Part shown: piece after piece, positions 37,901 to 50,312 of the stretch
Layout of the letters: each line of letters opens with the position of its first letter
Position numbering within the stretch: the stretch's first letter is position 1
DNA from: Carnegiea gigantea
Lineage: Eukaryota > Streptophyta > Magnoliopsida > Caryophyllales > Cactaceae
Length of the DNA stretch: 64,000 nucleotides
NCBI GenBank assembly: GCA_029747015.1
Contig: JAKOGI010002701.1
Span: 27,856-91,855 of the forward strand
Reading direction: 5' to 3'
Made by a program: the position numbers and the translations under genes
The notes under the pieces: generated by a model
Seen by the model: the letters and a program-made list of their open reading frames with translations, nothing else
What the model was told of the DNA's origin: nothing
The model's database searches: none

Positions 37901-39517
37901 GGGGACTCGGACCTGATGATTTAGGTTGGCCGCCTACCCACCCCTGTTCTGATATTACGGTTGAGCCTACTGTCCCCCGTAACTCTGACCCACAGTGGGT
38001 GGGAGATGTGGGCAATCCCGTATCTGATACTGAGGACTCCCATAGCGGTAGCACCTCTTTACTGAGCGACATTCCCGGGCGTAGCGTCCCAGCTTCCCAC
38101 AAGCATTGCAGGTCATTTTTGGCCGGGTGCTGGCGTGTTGGCCTCTACATGCATTATTGTTGGGGTAGGGGTTCCCAGGAAGCCTCCTGTATGGACCTTG
38201 GGGTGGAAGTTCTCTCGTTGATCCCCCTTCCTCTTGATTTTGCGCTATTCATTTAAGTAATTGTTTCTTTCCCTCGTCGCCCTTTTCACGTTTACCTCAG
38301 TGTCGTACAAATCCACATACAAAGCGTATTGTCACACAGACATTCTCTCCTTGATACCAAGGTTAAGCCCAGCTTCGAAGTGATTCATCTTTAGCCTCTT
38401 GTCAGCCACAAAGGCCGGGGTAAAACGAGAGAGCTCCATGAACTTGGAGGCAAATTCTAGCACACTCATTGCCCCTTGATGCAGCTGCATAAACTCATTC
38501 TCTTTTTCCTTCTAAAGGGTCATAGGGTAGAAGTGGTCCTTGATCAACTCCTTGAACCCCTTCTAGTCAAACCCAGGCTCATACTATCTCTCGTGCATAG
38601 TGGCCCACCATAGATCGGCCTTGTCCTTTAGGTAGAACACAGTAAAGCCCATATTCCACTCCTCAAGGCATTAGAGAGCATCGAATAACTTCTTTGTGCC
38701 CCAGATCCAATCCTCAAAGGCTTAGGGGTAAGGGGTGCCATCGTAGATGGGTGGAACGTGACTCACAAACCTCTTGAACATATACGAGTTGTCATCCTTA
38801 ATCTTCTTTTCCTTAACCTCCATCAGTCTCTGTAGGTGCTCATTCTATCGCTGCAACTGCTGCCTTTGTTTCTGCAATAGCTCTAGCAGTAGAATGTTGG
38901 TAAGCTCTGCTCCCGTTGATGGGTTGGTTTCCTCCACCTGACTACAGGACCCATTCCCATTCCTGGGGCAGAGGACTTCCAACCGTTCCCTGATGGTGAA
39001 CATGGGAATCTCTGGGTTCATAGGGGTCCTTTAAATGGGTTGGGGCCCGGTCTAAGATTCATTGTTGTTTCCCGCCATCCTATTCGGGAAATAAGTCGAC
39101 TTTAGTTTCTCTCCTAATAGTTTGCGACACACAAGCTACTGTAGCTCAATACAACATTGTATATTACTGTATTACACAGGATTAACATGCGATTTTGTTC
39201 ACAGTCATATTCACTTTACTACGCTCACGTGGTCTAGTCACTCCGTCACATGTCCCATGCACACCTCATTGATAACATATCCGCATAACTCACATGATTC
39301 ATAAGTCACAACCAATAATAATGAATATATGCATCTATATAACTCAAGTGAATTCCAATGTATTGATTAACAAACATAATAAGTGTTTCACGCCAATAAT
39401 TTTCATCACATAAGTGCTCGATAATTTTATTAGCTCATAGAGGCTTAACAAAGGAACAGCAAGCTAAACTAAACAGCATAGTCCTTGAAAGTAAAACTTT
39501 TAATCAGCTACTAGCAT

Positions 39518-39802
39518 CTACTGGCTAGGGGCATCCATTGGGCAGGTACCCCGACACATTCTTCCACATCTACCCCGCTTCCAGCAGGTAACCTTAGGCT
39601 CAAGTGGTTCTCCTACTGGGTCCTCCTCTAGGTCTTCTTCTATCAGTGGCTCCCCTTCCGGGTCCTCATCCTCTAGGGGCTCCTCCTTAGGTTCCTCGAC
39701 TTCTAGGGGCTCCTCCTCGAGTTCCTTATCAGGGTCTTCCTCCGAATCCTCCCCCTTTATAGGGTCCTTCTCAGGGTCTTCTTCTGGGTCCTCCTCCTCC
39801 AT
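39518..39802 (-). CDS. Acidic repeat ORF in leader between PBS and gag
   Basis: A 94-codon frame reads almost wholly in E, D and P repeats (EEDPEEDPEKDP, EEEPLEVEEPKEEP, DEDPEGEPLIEED) and ends with a Cys-rich tail CWKRGRCGRMCRGTCP. It lies upstream of the gag ATG (39078) and downstream of the primer binding site (40149). Similar Glu-rich codons continue towards 39850 in another frame, so it may once have been longer. Such an ORF is not a usual part of a Tekay-type element and I do not recognise it. It could be a captured fragment or an expanded short repeat. Confidence 0.45.
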   Translation of the reverse strand: MEEEDPEEDPEKDPIKGEDSEEDPDKELEEEPLEVEEPKEEPLEDEDPEGEPLIEEDLEEDPVGEPLEPKVTCWKRGRCGRMCRGTCPMDAPSQ

Positions 39803-40137
39803 GGCGTCCTCCTCAGGGTCTTCCTTCGGGCCCTCCTCCTCTATGTGGTCTTAATCCGCTCTAATTGGCTTTCTAAGCTAGCCCCAGGCATCTTTCCCAT
39901 CCTCTGATAATGGCATTGCCGCCCCATACAAGCACAGTGGCGAGTTCTATTCATCCTATATATGAATAGGTCCAAATTAGATACACAATCACAAGTAAGT
40001 AGACATATGCAGACATGCCCCTTTCCCCATCCTACATGCACGCTCCGAATAGTCCTTAGGTCTATAAGTTTTTAGGATTTTTATTTTTTTATTTCTGATT
40101 ACAATCTTTTAGCGAGTCTTCAGGTCAGTCAACCTGA

Positions 40138-40149
40138 GCTCTGATACCA
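40138..40149 (-). other. Tekay-type primer binding site (initiator tRNA-Met)
   Basis: The minus strand reads TGGTATCAGAGC, three bases inside the 5' LTR. It is identical to the LARD site at 4657. Confidence 0.95.
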
Positions 40150-40152
40150 CTT

Positions 40153-42611
40153 TGTAACACCCCGAATTTCGAATTCATTCTTTATTACAAATATTAACCT
40201 ATGTGGCAGTAGAAGGACCTAAATAGGGTATTACTGTCGTATTTCCTTCGTGGAAATACCAGGCTGAGTATCAACTAACAAATTCATACAGATGATTCTT
40301 CGAATAGTACCTCAGTTTAGAGATTCCAATAACAATTACAGCTACGACTAAGCTAAAACAAAATCCATTGCAAGTTCTTTTCCAACAACTAAGTTGATCC
40401 AAACTATAACTTAAACGACCGAGCCTCGCTCTAACTTTGGGTCCCATTCCAATATGCATGCAGTTCACCTAAAAATAAAACATTTTACACAAAAATGAGA
40501 TAAACTCAATAACAAACACCCCTAATAGTAAAGGTACGCACACAAATTCATTTTAAAACATTTTAGGGGTGGGGGAAACACATAGGCAATTCTGATAATC
40601 CACATTCGTACAAAACCCATTAAGTACTCCTTGTTTAATCCGTTTCAGTTTTTCAAGGGTGAGCGATCCCACTGGGTCTCATAGCCTGCCTTTAGGTTGA
40701 GAGCAGTCGCTTAACTATAACCTGGCCTGCCATCACTCGGATGGTTACCGCTTGACTAACCCTGGCTTACCACCTCAATGGACGGTTACCGCTAGCCTAG
40801 CCCATGCCCGTCCATAAGGAGGCATGTGGCTGCTCACTTGCATCCATTATACCTGAGGAAGGCTAATGGCCTTCAAATCACAAAAAGGCAAGAATTCCTC
40901 AACCTTACCCATCTAGTCGGTCATTACATGTTCAAATTAATAATATCCTTTAGTCCACATGCACAGTCCAAACCTGACCCATCCTAGTCCCAAGTATTCA
41001 ATTTTTTTTTTTTATGCAACTCAACCAACGTCCAACCCATACATTCATTGATTTAATAAAACAATGTAGATGCAAATCATATGGGGAAATCGCATCACAC
41101 ATATGATACAAACACTGAACCTTCGCAGAACACATTAAAATATTCCTTCAACGTAAACACAATTCACATTTTCGAAGCACGTTTGAGGAAGGGTTAGGGC
41201 ATGCTTTGTTACCTAGTAGTCCGTAACTTACAGGCTCGGTTTCCCTTAGTTTAACCTAGATATCCGCACCCGAATTCAAAAAACACTCGTATTTTAGCCT
41301 CCAAACTGTACAAAACACATCCCCACCCTATCCTTAGTCTAGATTAATTTTTCTACGATTTTTAGGTCACTTTAGGGATTTCTAGCTATAGTCACTCCCG
41401 GTTCCAGTTTCAGTTAGAATTTAGACTCAAATTCCAGAGTCCATATCTCGCGTTCTCGATGTTGAAACTCAAAGTTCTTGCCTATTCTGGGAAGGTTATT
41501 TCGTCTCCTACAATTTTTATGTTTAGTGTTTCCCTAAAATCTATCCAACACTAGGTCATTTTCCTCAAAGAACCTACACAGTCACTGGCTACCCAGATCT
41601 GGGTAGCCCTCGGTAAGTCGATCATAACTCACCCAATATAACTCTAATTTCCTTGATTCAAAAACCAAATTACTCATGACATTCTAACTATCTACCATAA
41701 AAGTTTCATAATTTTAGGGACACCATACCATTGTGGGTCGAATTTCAACTTTAGGGTAAATTCTAGTCTCCTGTTAGTGGTGTTCAGCCCAGCCAATCTA
41801 CTTCCAATGCATCCTATCAATTTCTATGCCCCCACCAACCCAAATCAAGCTAAAATTCAAAACTTCATTCAACGAAAGACAAAAACATCACCAAAACTTA
41901 CCTTGAGTCGGTTATTGAAAAGAAGTGATGGAGTCCCTTCCTACTCCCAAATCCGAGGTTGAAAATTTAAACATCATGTTAGAAAAATCATAACTTCATC
42001 AAGGGATTGCAAAGGTTAAAAAAAAAAAAAAAAACAAGATGAAATTTCTAACCTTTGATGCATGGGGTGCATGGGTGTAGACTTTAGCACCAACGCATCA
42101 TCACTCACCATATAACAAGGGGGTGGACGGTTGTGGTGCTCAGCGGCTGTGGGAGTTGTAGGTGGCTATGGTGAGGGGGCGAGTGACAGAGAGTAGAGAG
42201 AGGGATCGCATGAAGGGGGGAGAGAGAGAGTGCATGGCGCTAGAGAGAAAGAGCGCGAAGAGAGAGAGAGAGAGAGAGAGAGAGGTTGAGGGGGTGGCTC
42301 CCGCTCGGGTTTTGGTGGGGGGCTCGGCTGTGGGCTGTGATTTTGGGTGGCGGGGGCCATGTGGGTTAGGGGAAGACGGAGGGGGAGTTTGAGTGAGAGA
42401 GGGAGACTAGGGTTAGGGTAAATTGGGAGGGAAAAGGGAATAAATTTCAAAAAAAATAAAAGTTGGAGGGAAAATAAATAATTTTAGCAAAATGAAAGTA
42501 AAGAAATCTCTTTTTGTTTTTTCCAAACTTGGCTTGACTTAGACCATAAGTTTTAGGTCAATGCATATCAATAGTATTTTGACCCACAATTGAATTTTCT
42601 GGAGTTTTATA
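40153..42611 (-). repeat. Tekay-type element 5' LTR
   Basis: Runs from TGTAACACCCCGAA to GGAGTTTTATA, 2459 bases, homologous to 31797-34301. The final CA has mutated to TA. A GA-rich run lies at about 42186-42286 and an A run at 42020-42035. Confidence 0.9.
42186..42286. repeat. GA-rich microsatellite in 5' LTR
   Basis: Interrupted (GA)n run, partner of 33889-33980. Arginine-rich and serine-rich reading frames over it are by-products. Confidence 0.8.
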
Positions 42612-43190
42612 GATGGAGACTATTAAGGCTCAAGTTTTTAAACTGGTGGAGACCATCAAGCCTTAAATTTTTAAACTGGTGAAGCCTGTCACACGTCAAA
42701 TTTTTCAAACAAGTGGAGACTATCAAGCCTCAAATTTTTAAACCAATGGAGAACATCAGGCCTCAAATTTTTAAACCGGTGTAAGCTATCAAGCCTTAAA
42801 TTTTTAAAACAAATGGAGACCACTAGGCCTTAAATTTTTAAACCAATTGAGATTGTCAAGTCTAAAACTTTTAAACCGTCAAATTTTTCAAACTAGTTGG
42901 GACCATCAACCCTTATGTTTTAAAACTGGTGGAGGTCGTCAAACCTCAAATTTTTAAGTTGGTGCAGACCGCTCGGCCTCAAATTTTAAAACCAATGGAT
43001 ACCGTCAAGCCTCAATTTTTATCATTATATGTCCATCAAGGCTCAAATTACCGATCGAGAACATCAAGTCCTAAATTTTAAAACTGATGGAGGCCATCAA
43101 GTCTTAATTGTTTTAAATTACTGGACACCATCATGCCTCAAGTTTTTAAATTAGTGGAGACCATCGAACCTCAAATTTGAAATAGGTGGA
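42612..43190. repeat. ~33-bp minisatellite, right part
   Basis: About 17-18 further diverged units of the array broken at 31796, each with AAATTTTTAAACC followed by GGAGACCATCAAGCCTC or a variant. It fades out near 43190. Confidence 0.85.
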
Positions 43191-46100
43191 GGTTCTTATC
43201 CTTCTCTTTAGGATGGACCCCGAACCTTTCAAAATCTCCTTTACTTAATAAAAGTCCAAAATTTCAGCAATTTTTTCCTCAAACAGCACTAGTATTCCTG
43301 GAGTGATGATTTGTCCTCGTAGGATTCTAGACTAACTACACAATTGCATGTTTAGTGCATTGTCACCTGATGATGACATTAGCTAACCCATCAAGGGTAA
43401 AGCGACTTGAACGCATGGATTCCTAATAGTCAATCCACAAATAAAATTTTTCTTGGTGCATAAAATTCTTAAAAAGTTTAAAAGCATTTAAAACTCAAAA
43501 GTCAAAACTGATTACAAAAAGGGTAAAAAGCATGGGGTTTGTGTGAATTGTTAGCATGGGGGCTTGAACTTAGGCCTGGAGCATCAGTGAGTGATATTGC
43601 AACTAATGGGGTGACACATTTTCTTACAATACAATTCACACAAATAATTCTCTTAAAGTATAATTAGGGACCGGCGGCATTTTCAGCACTACTGTTGTCA
43701 CCTAGTAGCAAGTCTTTACCACCTAGCGGCTTCCCGTTGATCCTAGCGGATGCCATTAGGTCAAAATACCAGTCATTTGGTCCTGTCTTGCACCTGCCTC
43801 CTAAACTCATAAGTGATTTTATTGTTGACTGCTACAATCAAGCTAATTCAGGTCTAATTTAGTTGATTGCATGCTAACCAACCCAATTCTACTCCATTTT
43901 ACATTACTTAAAGAATAAAAGTAGTTTGATTAATATTCTTGGATTATTTCTTATTTTGCAAGGTCAGCTTGCTAGCCTTATCAATAGAGGCATTAGCCCC
44001 TCTTTTTTGTACACCCTCATCACCTAGCAAAACTATACTTTCTTATCCTCTCACAACACACATTCACCCAAGACGAACCTCTAGTTCTCTATTTCCTCAT
44101 ATATCACCTTTCTTAAAACTTGGTAGTGATGAAACTCTACTAAAGTCTTCACTCAAAACTTTTGCAAAAGTATTCTGATTTTGTAGAAGACTAGCCCCAT
44201 CCTATCCTAATGCACTTGGGAGGAAAGGAAACCAAGAAAATTCGTTTGGCTGCTCTACTCAGATTGAGGTATGTTTTGAAGGCCATAAACTAAAGAGAAT
44301 AATGCTGTTATTGCTTCATTTTATTCTTGCCTTCTTTAGCATGTTGTTATTTGACCTTAATGATTATGTTCTTTATGGTCCTACTTTTGTTCATAAAATA
44401 AAAATATATTCATGATAAAGTGATCACCAAAATTTATTGTTTTCTTATATATTTAAGATGAATTGCCAGTGGTCGAGAAAAACATTCCTCTTCTTAGTGC
44501 CTTATTGAATAAGACCAATTTATAAAAATACCCATTGCATAGCACTGAGAAATATAAATTTTAACACATTCATTTGTGGTAGAGGCCGCTATTGAAATGG
44601 GCGATCTAATGGTAGATTTTTGCCGTTCATTAGATCATAGCTGCACCCCTGAATCCATTCTCATGCTTCATAGCCATGGAGTCAGTTCTTTAAATCTCCA
44701 CTCGAGAACTTTGGGAATTATAACCCCATAAAGAAAGCTCCTCTTCTTCTTGAAAATCAAACCCTATATTCCTGGATTTTCCCTTTGGTTTAAAGGATTT
44801 GGATAAGAGAAGAAATTGGTTTTTTTCCTATAGAATTGTAGGTTTATACATTCCGTTTGAAAATGTGATAGCGGCCCTATAAAATTAAAACATCATTTTG
44901 TTGTAGCACATTTCACTGTGGAACATCATTGTCAGAAATTTGATGTGATGCATCCCACTCCGTCAAAATGAGGCTAGGTCATAGGTGGAAGAAGGTAAGA
45001 AAAGTTAGTCGAGGCTCGAAGAGCCCCAACCCCCTTTCCATAACCCCCTCTCATAAGTGATCAATCCTTAACACTTTCAGTTAAGTTTAACCATAGCTCC
45101 TAATGTGATCGACACCCAACGACTAGCCAATCTATAGTTACCTTGTATACTTGCAAGTAGTTGGGTTCAATTTTAGGGCTTGAAAATCCTCGCCACTAAG
45201 TTACATAGAAACCTAACTTGAACATCAGGTAGGAACGCGAAGAACATACTCGAAGAGCTCCATGCAATGATAAAGCAAACTGAAATAGAAGAGAAGGTAG
45301 AGATGGCACAAGAGAAGGATACTTTGGATGGCAAGAAGAAGAATCAGGACCAAAGCACAAAGGAGATGAGGACTTTACTATAGTCAATGGCTCCATTATA
45401 AGCAAGCCAGTCAAGCATATAAATTGAGCCCACTACTTGCAAGTCTGTAGTCAAGCTGCTTATTGACACCCTTATCCACCCAATTCCACCTTCATCCAAG
45501 TGATCCTATTTCCCATGACATAATTTTAACTAATTCACTTTCTACTATTTTGTTGTTGGTGTATTAAGATAATTTATTTTTTGATTTTTAGTTTCTAAAC
45601 AATGTGTTACATTTTTTTATTAGATATACTTATTACTGATAAAATTCAAAGAGAAAGAAATAGGGTGAAGTAAAAGGAAGAAGAAATAGTTACAGCTAAG
45701 TAGGTATATTAACTCTAGGATAGCTTGGTGCTCTCATCATACTAAACACATTTTGAGTGAAATAAACGATTATACTTGCTGCTTTGATTTTTTGTTATTG
45801 TAGATGATATATGTTATAAATGTTTATACTACTTAGAATGGATTATGATATTGCTGATTCTAAATGATATGCTAACTTAAAAGGTCATGGTAGATATAAT
45901 TGAATGTATAAGTTGGTCGCGCTTTATTGAGAAGTACTTGAATGATATCATGCTTAGATGCTGATCACACATTACATACCTTAAAAACAAATATTGTCTT
46001 TAATCAACATGGGGGAAATTGAAGATTCATTTTGATTATGTTTGTTAAGTCCCCCAAGTGAAATAAGTAGTTTTTAGTTCAAGGCATATTTGTTTATTAC

Positions 46101-48586
46101 ATACCAATATGTTCAAACATACAGAAAATAAGAATGTGACTGAGTTGTGAGCGAAATATAATTCAAAAGTATAGTTCAATGTCCTTGAATAACTTAAGTT
46201 AAAGATCCTAACAAACTAGTCAAGGAACACACAAAGTTAATGTCATAAAACAATGAAACGCAAATGTGCCCTAGGTGGTTGTTTAAGTGTCAAAATCAAA
46301 CTAGTGATATCTGATAACTTGTACAACACACACTTATTTTGATTGATGTAACATTGTTTTATATGCATAATTATTATGACCTGATTGAGCCATAAAAGTG
46401 AGAAAGACTTTATCATCCCCTACGCTTAATTTAAAAGTAGGTTGCATAAACATGTGATCTTCTTAAATATAGGTACTAACTTAAATTAATTTGGTTTATT
46501 AATTATCCCACTAATATAATCATGATATTAACCTAAAAAAATGAGAGTTATCTTTCTATGCAAATAGTAAAACAAGATGTTTGCTATTTGGTTGCTTCTA
46601 CAACAAATGCAAATATTTTTCCTTTGTTAGAGAAATAATTTAACATGAAGCAAAAGTAGCAATAGGTCCAATCATCCAAGAATGAAAAGTGTCACTTTTA
46701 TAGTCTAAAACAAACTTGGTTGTCTTCTCTTAAAAGAAATCAATGGCTAGAACATTAGTTACATACTAAAGTGTTATTTCTCAGAGCAAGAAGCCAAAAC
46801 TTTGAACCTTTTTCATAAGACAAAAAGGGCACTGGAGCATCTATGAAGACAACAACCGATGGCATTCACTAGAAGGCTGCCTAGAGAGAAGCAGAACCTA
46901 AACTAAACTCCATTTCTCTCAAATGGCTAGTATTTCAGCTACAATGGTCCTAAGGAAATCAGACACTTACAAATAGAGGACTCAGTGGAAGATTGAAGAG
47001 TATAACAAAAAGGATACCAAAAGTAAAAAGATCTCACCCTTAATGTCCTTAATTACACTTGTTGTATTGATTATATTGCAAATCTTACTGTATTCATCGT
47101 AGTCCTTGTGAAACAAGATAGTTGTGATTGTTTTCTTATAAGCAACAAGGTCAATAAGCGTGTTGTCTTGCCTAAGGAGTGTCTTAAGGCAAATTATCTA
47201 ACAATCAATTTGGACTAGTACTCCTTGTGAGGTACAAGACTTGGGAGAGCTCATCTTATAAGTAAGAAGAGCGATATAGGGTTGTCCTCTCCAAATGGCA
47301 TATTAGAGGAAATAACTCCAAGTATGACTTTCAATATCTGTTGCCAAGATCCTTAGGTGGACACTTGGATTTATAATTGCAGGGAGATTAACACAAGAGG
47401 TTAGAATCCTATAGGGGAGCCTTATGTTAAGTCTAACCAATTAGTTGGGTGAACTTAGTTAACAAATAACATGTCATTCACTTTTTGCTCTTTACCTTTT
47501 ACTTATAGCTTATAACGCAAAACGTTCAGTGTCCTTGGTCTACACATTTATATTCTATTGGGTGTTTGAGTTTTCATTTGCACTTATTTTCCATTCACCA
47601 CCACCTTGTGGTTGACATTTTGTATGACCAAAAGAGCTACTAATGTTCTCAATAATGCTTTCTTAATATCTAATATTAGTTCTATAATCTCTAGCGAAGT
47701 CCCACTAAAATACAAAGGACTAGGTTGCCCTATAATTTCAATAGTCATAGGGGACAAAGCATTATAAGATTTGGGGTTACTGTCAACTTACTTATGTTCA
47801 TTAGTTATGAGAGGCATTGTTTAGGTAGTATGAGATCTACAATATGGTCCTTAAATTAGTTGATAGATCGACTGGACTGCCTAGAGGTCTTCTAGAAGAT
47901 GTGCTTAAGGTGGGTGAAGTAATTTCTCAATGGACTTCATTGTACTCGAGGGCGAGAGGGTGCCCAATGTTAGAGGATTAATTGTAGGAATGACATGATG
48001 AATGTAGCACCATAACTTTGAATTTAAACAACTTTAGTATGCAAAGACAACCTTCTTGGCTTGGTAATGAGGAACTTTCAACACTTAACTATTTAGAGGA
48101 CTCTATTTGTGGTAAGCATGACAATGAAAAGTTTTTATTGAATATCTGTACGTTCTCGTAGATTATGATCCTATATGTGATTCACTTAAATTCGATGAGT
48201 GTTGCTCTTAAATTTGATGACTGTTGCTCTACAGATTCAATGTTTAAGTATGCATTTTTTTTTTTTAAAGAAAAGATACAATGCTACCTTAACATTTAAT
48301 AAAACTATCTAAGAAACCTTAGTTTTGAAATTACTTCTGAGGCACCACAAACTATGCTGACATATATTTTTAGAACCTTATTCCTTATTAAACGATGCAA
48401 TTTTTATACTCTAAAATCAAATAAATCCATAAATTATGAACTAACTATGAAAATGACATCAATAATTTAAAAAGGCGAAAACTTATCTTATTAAACCCCC
48501 CAAAAAAGAAAAACCGCAAAATCCAACACTCCTAACTCTACGACGCTGTATCCCAGTTCTCCTTCATCCACCTCTATCCTCTAATT
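43191..48586. other. Unassigned AT-rich region
   Basis: About 5.4 kb without a supported gene. Frames are short (up to about 80 codons) and carry no motif I recognise. A run of Ts lies at 48257-48266. It may contain old transposon remnants below visual recognition. Confidence 0.5.
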
Positions 48587-48888
48587 AGACCTGGCAAATG
48601 GGTCATTCGGGTCGAGTACGGGTCATGTTTGTGTTAAGTGACATTTCGGGTCACTTCGGTTCGGGTCGGGTATGATCCAGTTCAGGTCAATTTCGAATTA
48701 ATCAATTTTTTGTCAAATATGCTCTTCATACCAAAACAAGCAACTTTGTAGAAAATTTCGAGTTAGGTATAGTTCAGTTCGGATCAATCGGGTCTACTTT
48801 CGGGTGAGCATATTTCGGATGTTGGGTCGGGTATGGGTCCCGGTCATTCGATTCGGATGTCGGGCCTCGAGTCAGTTTTGCCAGGTCT
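48587..48888. mobile_element. MITE-like non-autonomous DNA element
   Basis: 302 bases bounded by perfect 12-bp inverted repeats AGACCTGGCAAA and TTTGCCAGGTCT. The interior is rich in TCGGGT/GGGTC motifs, in contrast to the AT-rich surroundings. Size and terminal inverted repeats fit a MITE. No clear target-site duplication is visible, so the superfamily is not assigned. Confidence 0.6.
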
Positions 48889-49586
48889 CCACCAACTTTG
48901 ACCATCAATTTCTTCCGTAATGACCAATCCCTCCCATAACCCCGTTACAACAAGCCCCATTGTTGCCCCACAACCTTCTTATAACCACCAGCTAGCATTT
49001 GATTCCGCCAAAAGCAAAGTCTCACCTATAAAATTGCTCGAATTCCAAGTCTAAAAATAGAGGAAGAGATAGAAAGGCCACCAATTCCAAGTTTGCCAAT
49101 TTCACCTCAAACACATCACATTTTAACGGCTTCATTAACTTCAGCAAAGCTTGACAAAGCTCCAATGTTGATAATTAATGATCTAGAAGTAAGAGGGGCA
49201 TCAATCCAATGATTTTGATGTGCACTTGAATGCCATCAATTCTATCGTATAAAAACACTACTGAGGAGCCTTATTCTTATTCCCTGACGTCACTTATAAC
49301 TCAAACAAAACCTGCCATCGCTTCGTCACTTGTTATAAGTACTCATATGCTATTTCAATGTCACCACACAATCAAACATATATGCTTATTAGATTAGAAA
49401 AAATTATTCTTCTCCCCCAAGTTTTTCTGTTAATGGGGGTGCCATGAATTGAAGGTTCTCCAAATCAAAGCATAGTAGTTGGTAATGAAGGTTGGTGGAA
49501 AAGGATGGTGTTGGATGAAAGACGATTAGTGGTAGTGGTGGTGGAGCATTAGAGAGCTCGGGGGTCGGAAGTGGGAGGTGGCTTTA
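48889..49586. other. Unassigned region before microsatellite
   Basis: No gene recognised. Only short frames; AT-rich with ordinary composition. Confidence 0.5.
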
Positions 49587-49680
49587 TATATATATGTACA
49601 TGTGAAAATATATATATATATGTATATATGTATCTGTATATATGTATATATGTATATGTATATGTATATATATATGTATA

Positions 49681-49712
<32 letters not shown>

Positions 49713-49714
49713 TA

Positions 49715-49748
<34 letters not shown>

Positions 49749-49806
49749 CACACACACATATATATATGTATGTATATGTGTGAGTATGTGTCTGTGTATG
49801 TCTGTG
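49587..49806. repeat. TA/TG microsatellite left of Tat element
   Basis: A mixed (TATATG)n, (TG)n and (TA)n run of about 220 bases. The Tat element starts at its right edge, and TA-rich repeat resumes at 63960, so the insertion lies within a microsatellite. Confidence 0.93.
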
Positions 49807-50278
49807 TGGATCCGAAAAATATGGTTTATCAGAAGGCCCAAGGATACTCAATCATAGGAGAGGCCTAAACCGAACATACCAGGCCTAAAACGGGACCCTT
49901 GCGGCTCCCACTAGAGGCCCAAACAGAGTAAGAAAGCGGAGGCCAACCCAGGAGGCTTCCTAACATGCAATTACCATCCTACCCCCTGTTACCGAAGCTA
50001 TAAATACTCACCTACCCACCTGGGGAAAGGGATTTAGACTTTGACATATTAGACTCTGACAGAATTAACTTTACTCTCTCTTTATTACATTTATATCTCT
50101 TGGACCCTTCTTTCACTCGACCGTCAGAGAGGCGTTCCTCGGACCACAACCCGGGGGTGCCTTTTCTGCTGGTTTGACCAAGGAAAGGAGCCCGTCAGCT
50201 GATCCTCACGTGCCATCTCATAGGCTTGAGCTCTTACCCCACGTCATCTTCAACAAGGTATGAGAAAGTCCTGAAATA
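49807..50278 (+). repeat. Tat element 5' LTR
   Basis: Runs from TGGATCCGAAAAATATGG to CCTGAAATA, 472 bases, matching the 3' LTR at 63511. The terminal CA is mutated to TA. A TATAAATA box lies at 49999-50006, the likely promoter of the plus-strand transcript. Confidence 0.9.
49999..50006 (+). promoter_or_regulatory. TATA box of Tat 5' LTR
   Basis: TATAAATA within GCTATAAATACTCACC. It is conserved in the 3' LTR at 63681-63688. Confidence 0.75.
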
Positions 50279-50281
50279 GAT

Positions 50282-50300
50282 TTGGCAGCATTTGTGGGGA
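50282..50300 (+). other. Tat primer binding site (degenerate)
   Basis: TTGGCAGCATTTGTGGGGA starts three bases after the LTR. It resembles the TTGGCGCCGTCTGTGGGGA-type sites common in Tat elements, with several changes, mostly in the GCGCCG part. Confidence 0.7.
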
Positions 50301-50312
50301 TCTGGGCAGTGA

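Larger units (their letters stand above)
34400..39078 (-). pseudogene. Tekay-type gag-pol polyprotein, decayed
   Basis: Starts at an ATG at 39078 and ends at a TAG at 34400, about 1560 codons with several stops and frameshifts. Visible parts in order are: gag (about 38200-39078) with a zinc knuckle at about 38062-38106 reading CNACGKLGRYAREC, where the usual His is Arg; protease with DILLDSDATHSFIS (37742-37753), Gly of DSG changed to Asp; RT at 36773-37186 and catalytic FIDD at about 36759-36768; RNase H at 36109-36303 ([13 protein letters not shown]); integrase at 35605-35799 and 35261-35479; chromodomain at about 34430-34610. The gag zinc-finger, protease and integrase zinc-binding residues are damaged while the RT and integrase core Asp residues remain. 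Confidence 0.88.
31797..42611 (-). mobile_element. Tekay/Del-type Ty3/gypsy chromovirus inserted in a minisatellite
   Basis: Two direct LTRs (31797-34301 and 40153-42611) bound a 5.85 kb interior. On the minus strand the order is primer binding site, acidic leader ORF, gag, protease, RT, RNase H, integrase, chromodomain and polypurine tract. The C-terminal chromodomain supports the chromovirus assignment, and the RT and tail resemble the Tekay/Del clade. Flanking pentamers GGTGG (left) and GATGG (right) fit a 5-bp target-site duplication with one mutation. LTRs differ by roughly 9-10% in the first 165 aligned bases, so the element is much older than the LARD. The polyprotein is broken by stops and frameshifts. 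Confidence 0.92.

Noticed and set aside
42162..42450. Arg/Glu-rich and Ser/Pro-rich frames on both strands
   Set aside because: They lie over the GA-rich run of the LTR and are low-complexity by-products.
42612..43190. 33-bp repeats as a CRISPR-like or centromeric array
   Set aside because: No spacers, strongly diverged units and only about 0.7 kb in total. A minisatellite is sufficient.
49526..49868. Several overlapping frames on both strands rich in Tyr/Ile/Cys/Val or His/Thr/Ile
   Set aside because: Products of the TA/TG microsatellite; open in several frames because the repeat lacks stop codons.
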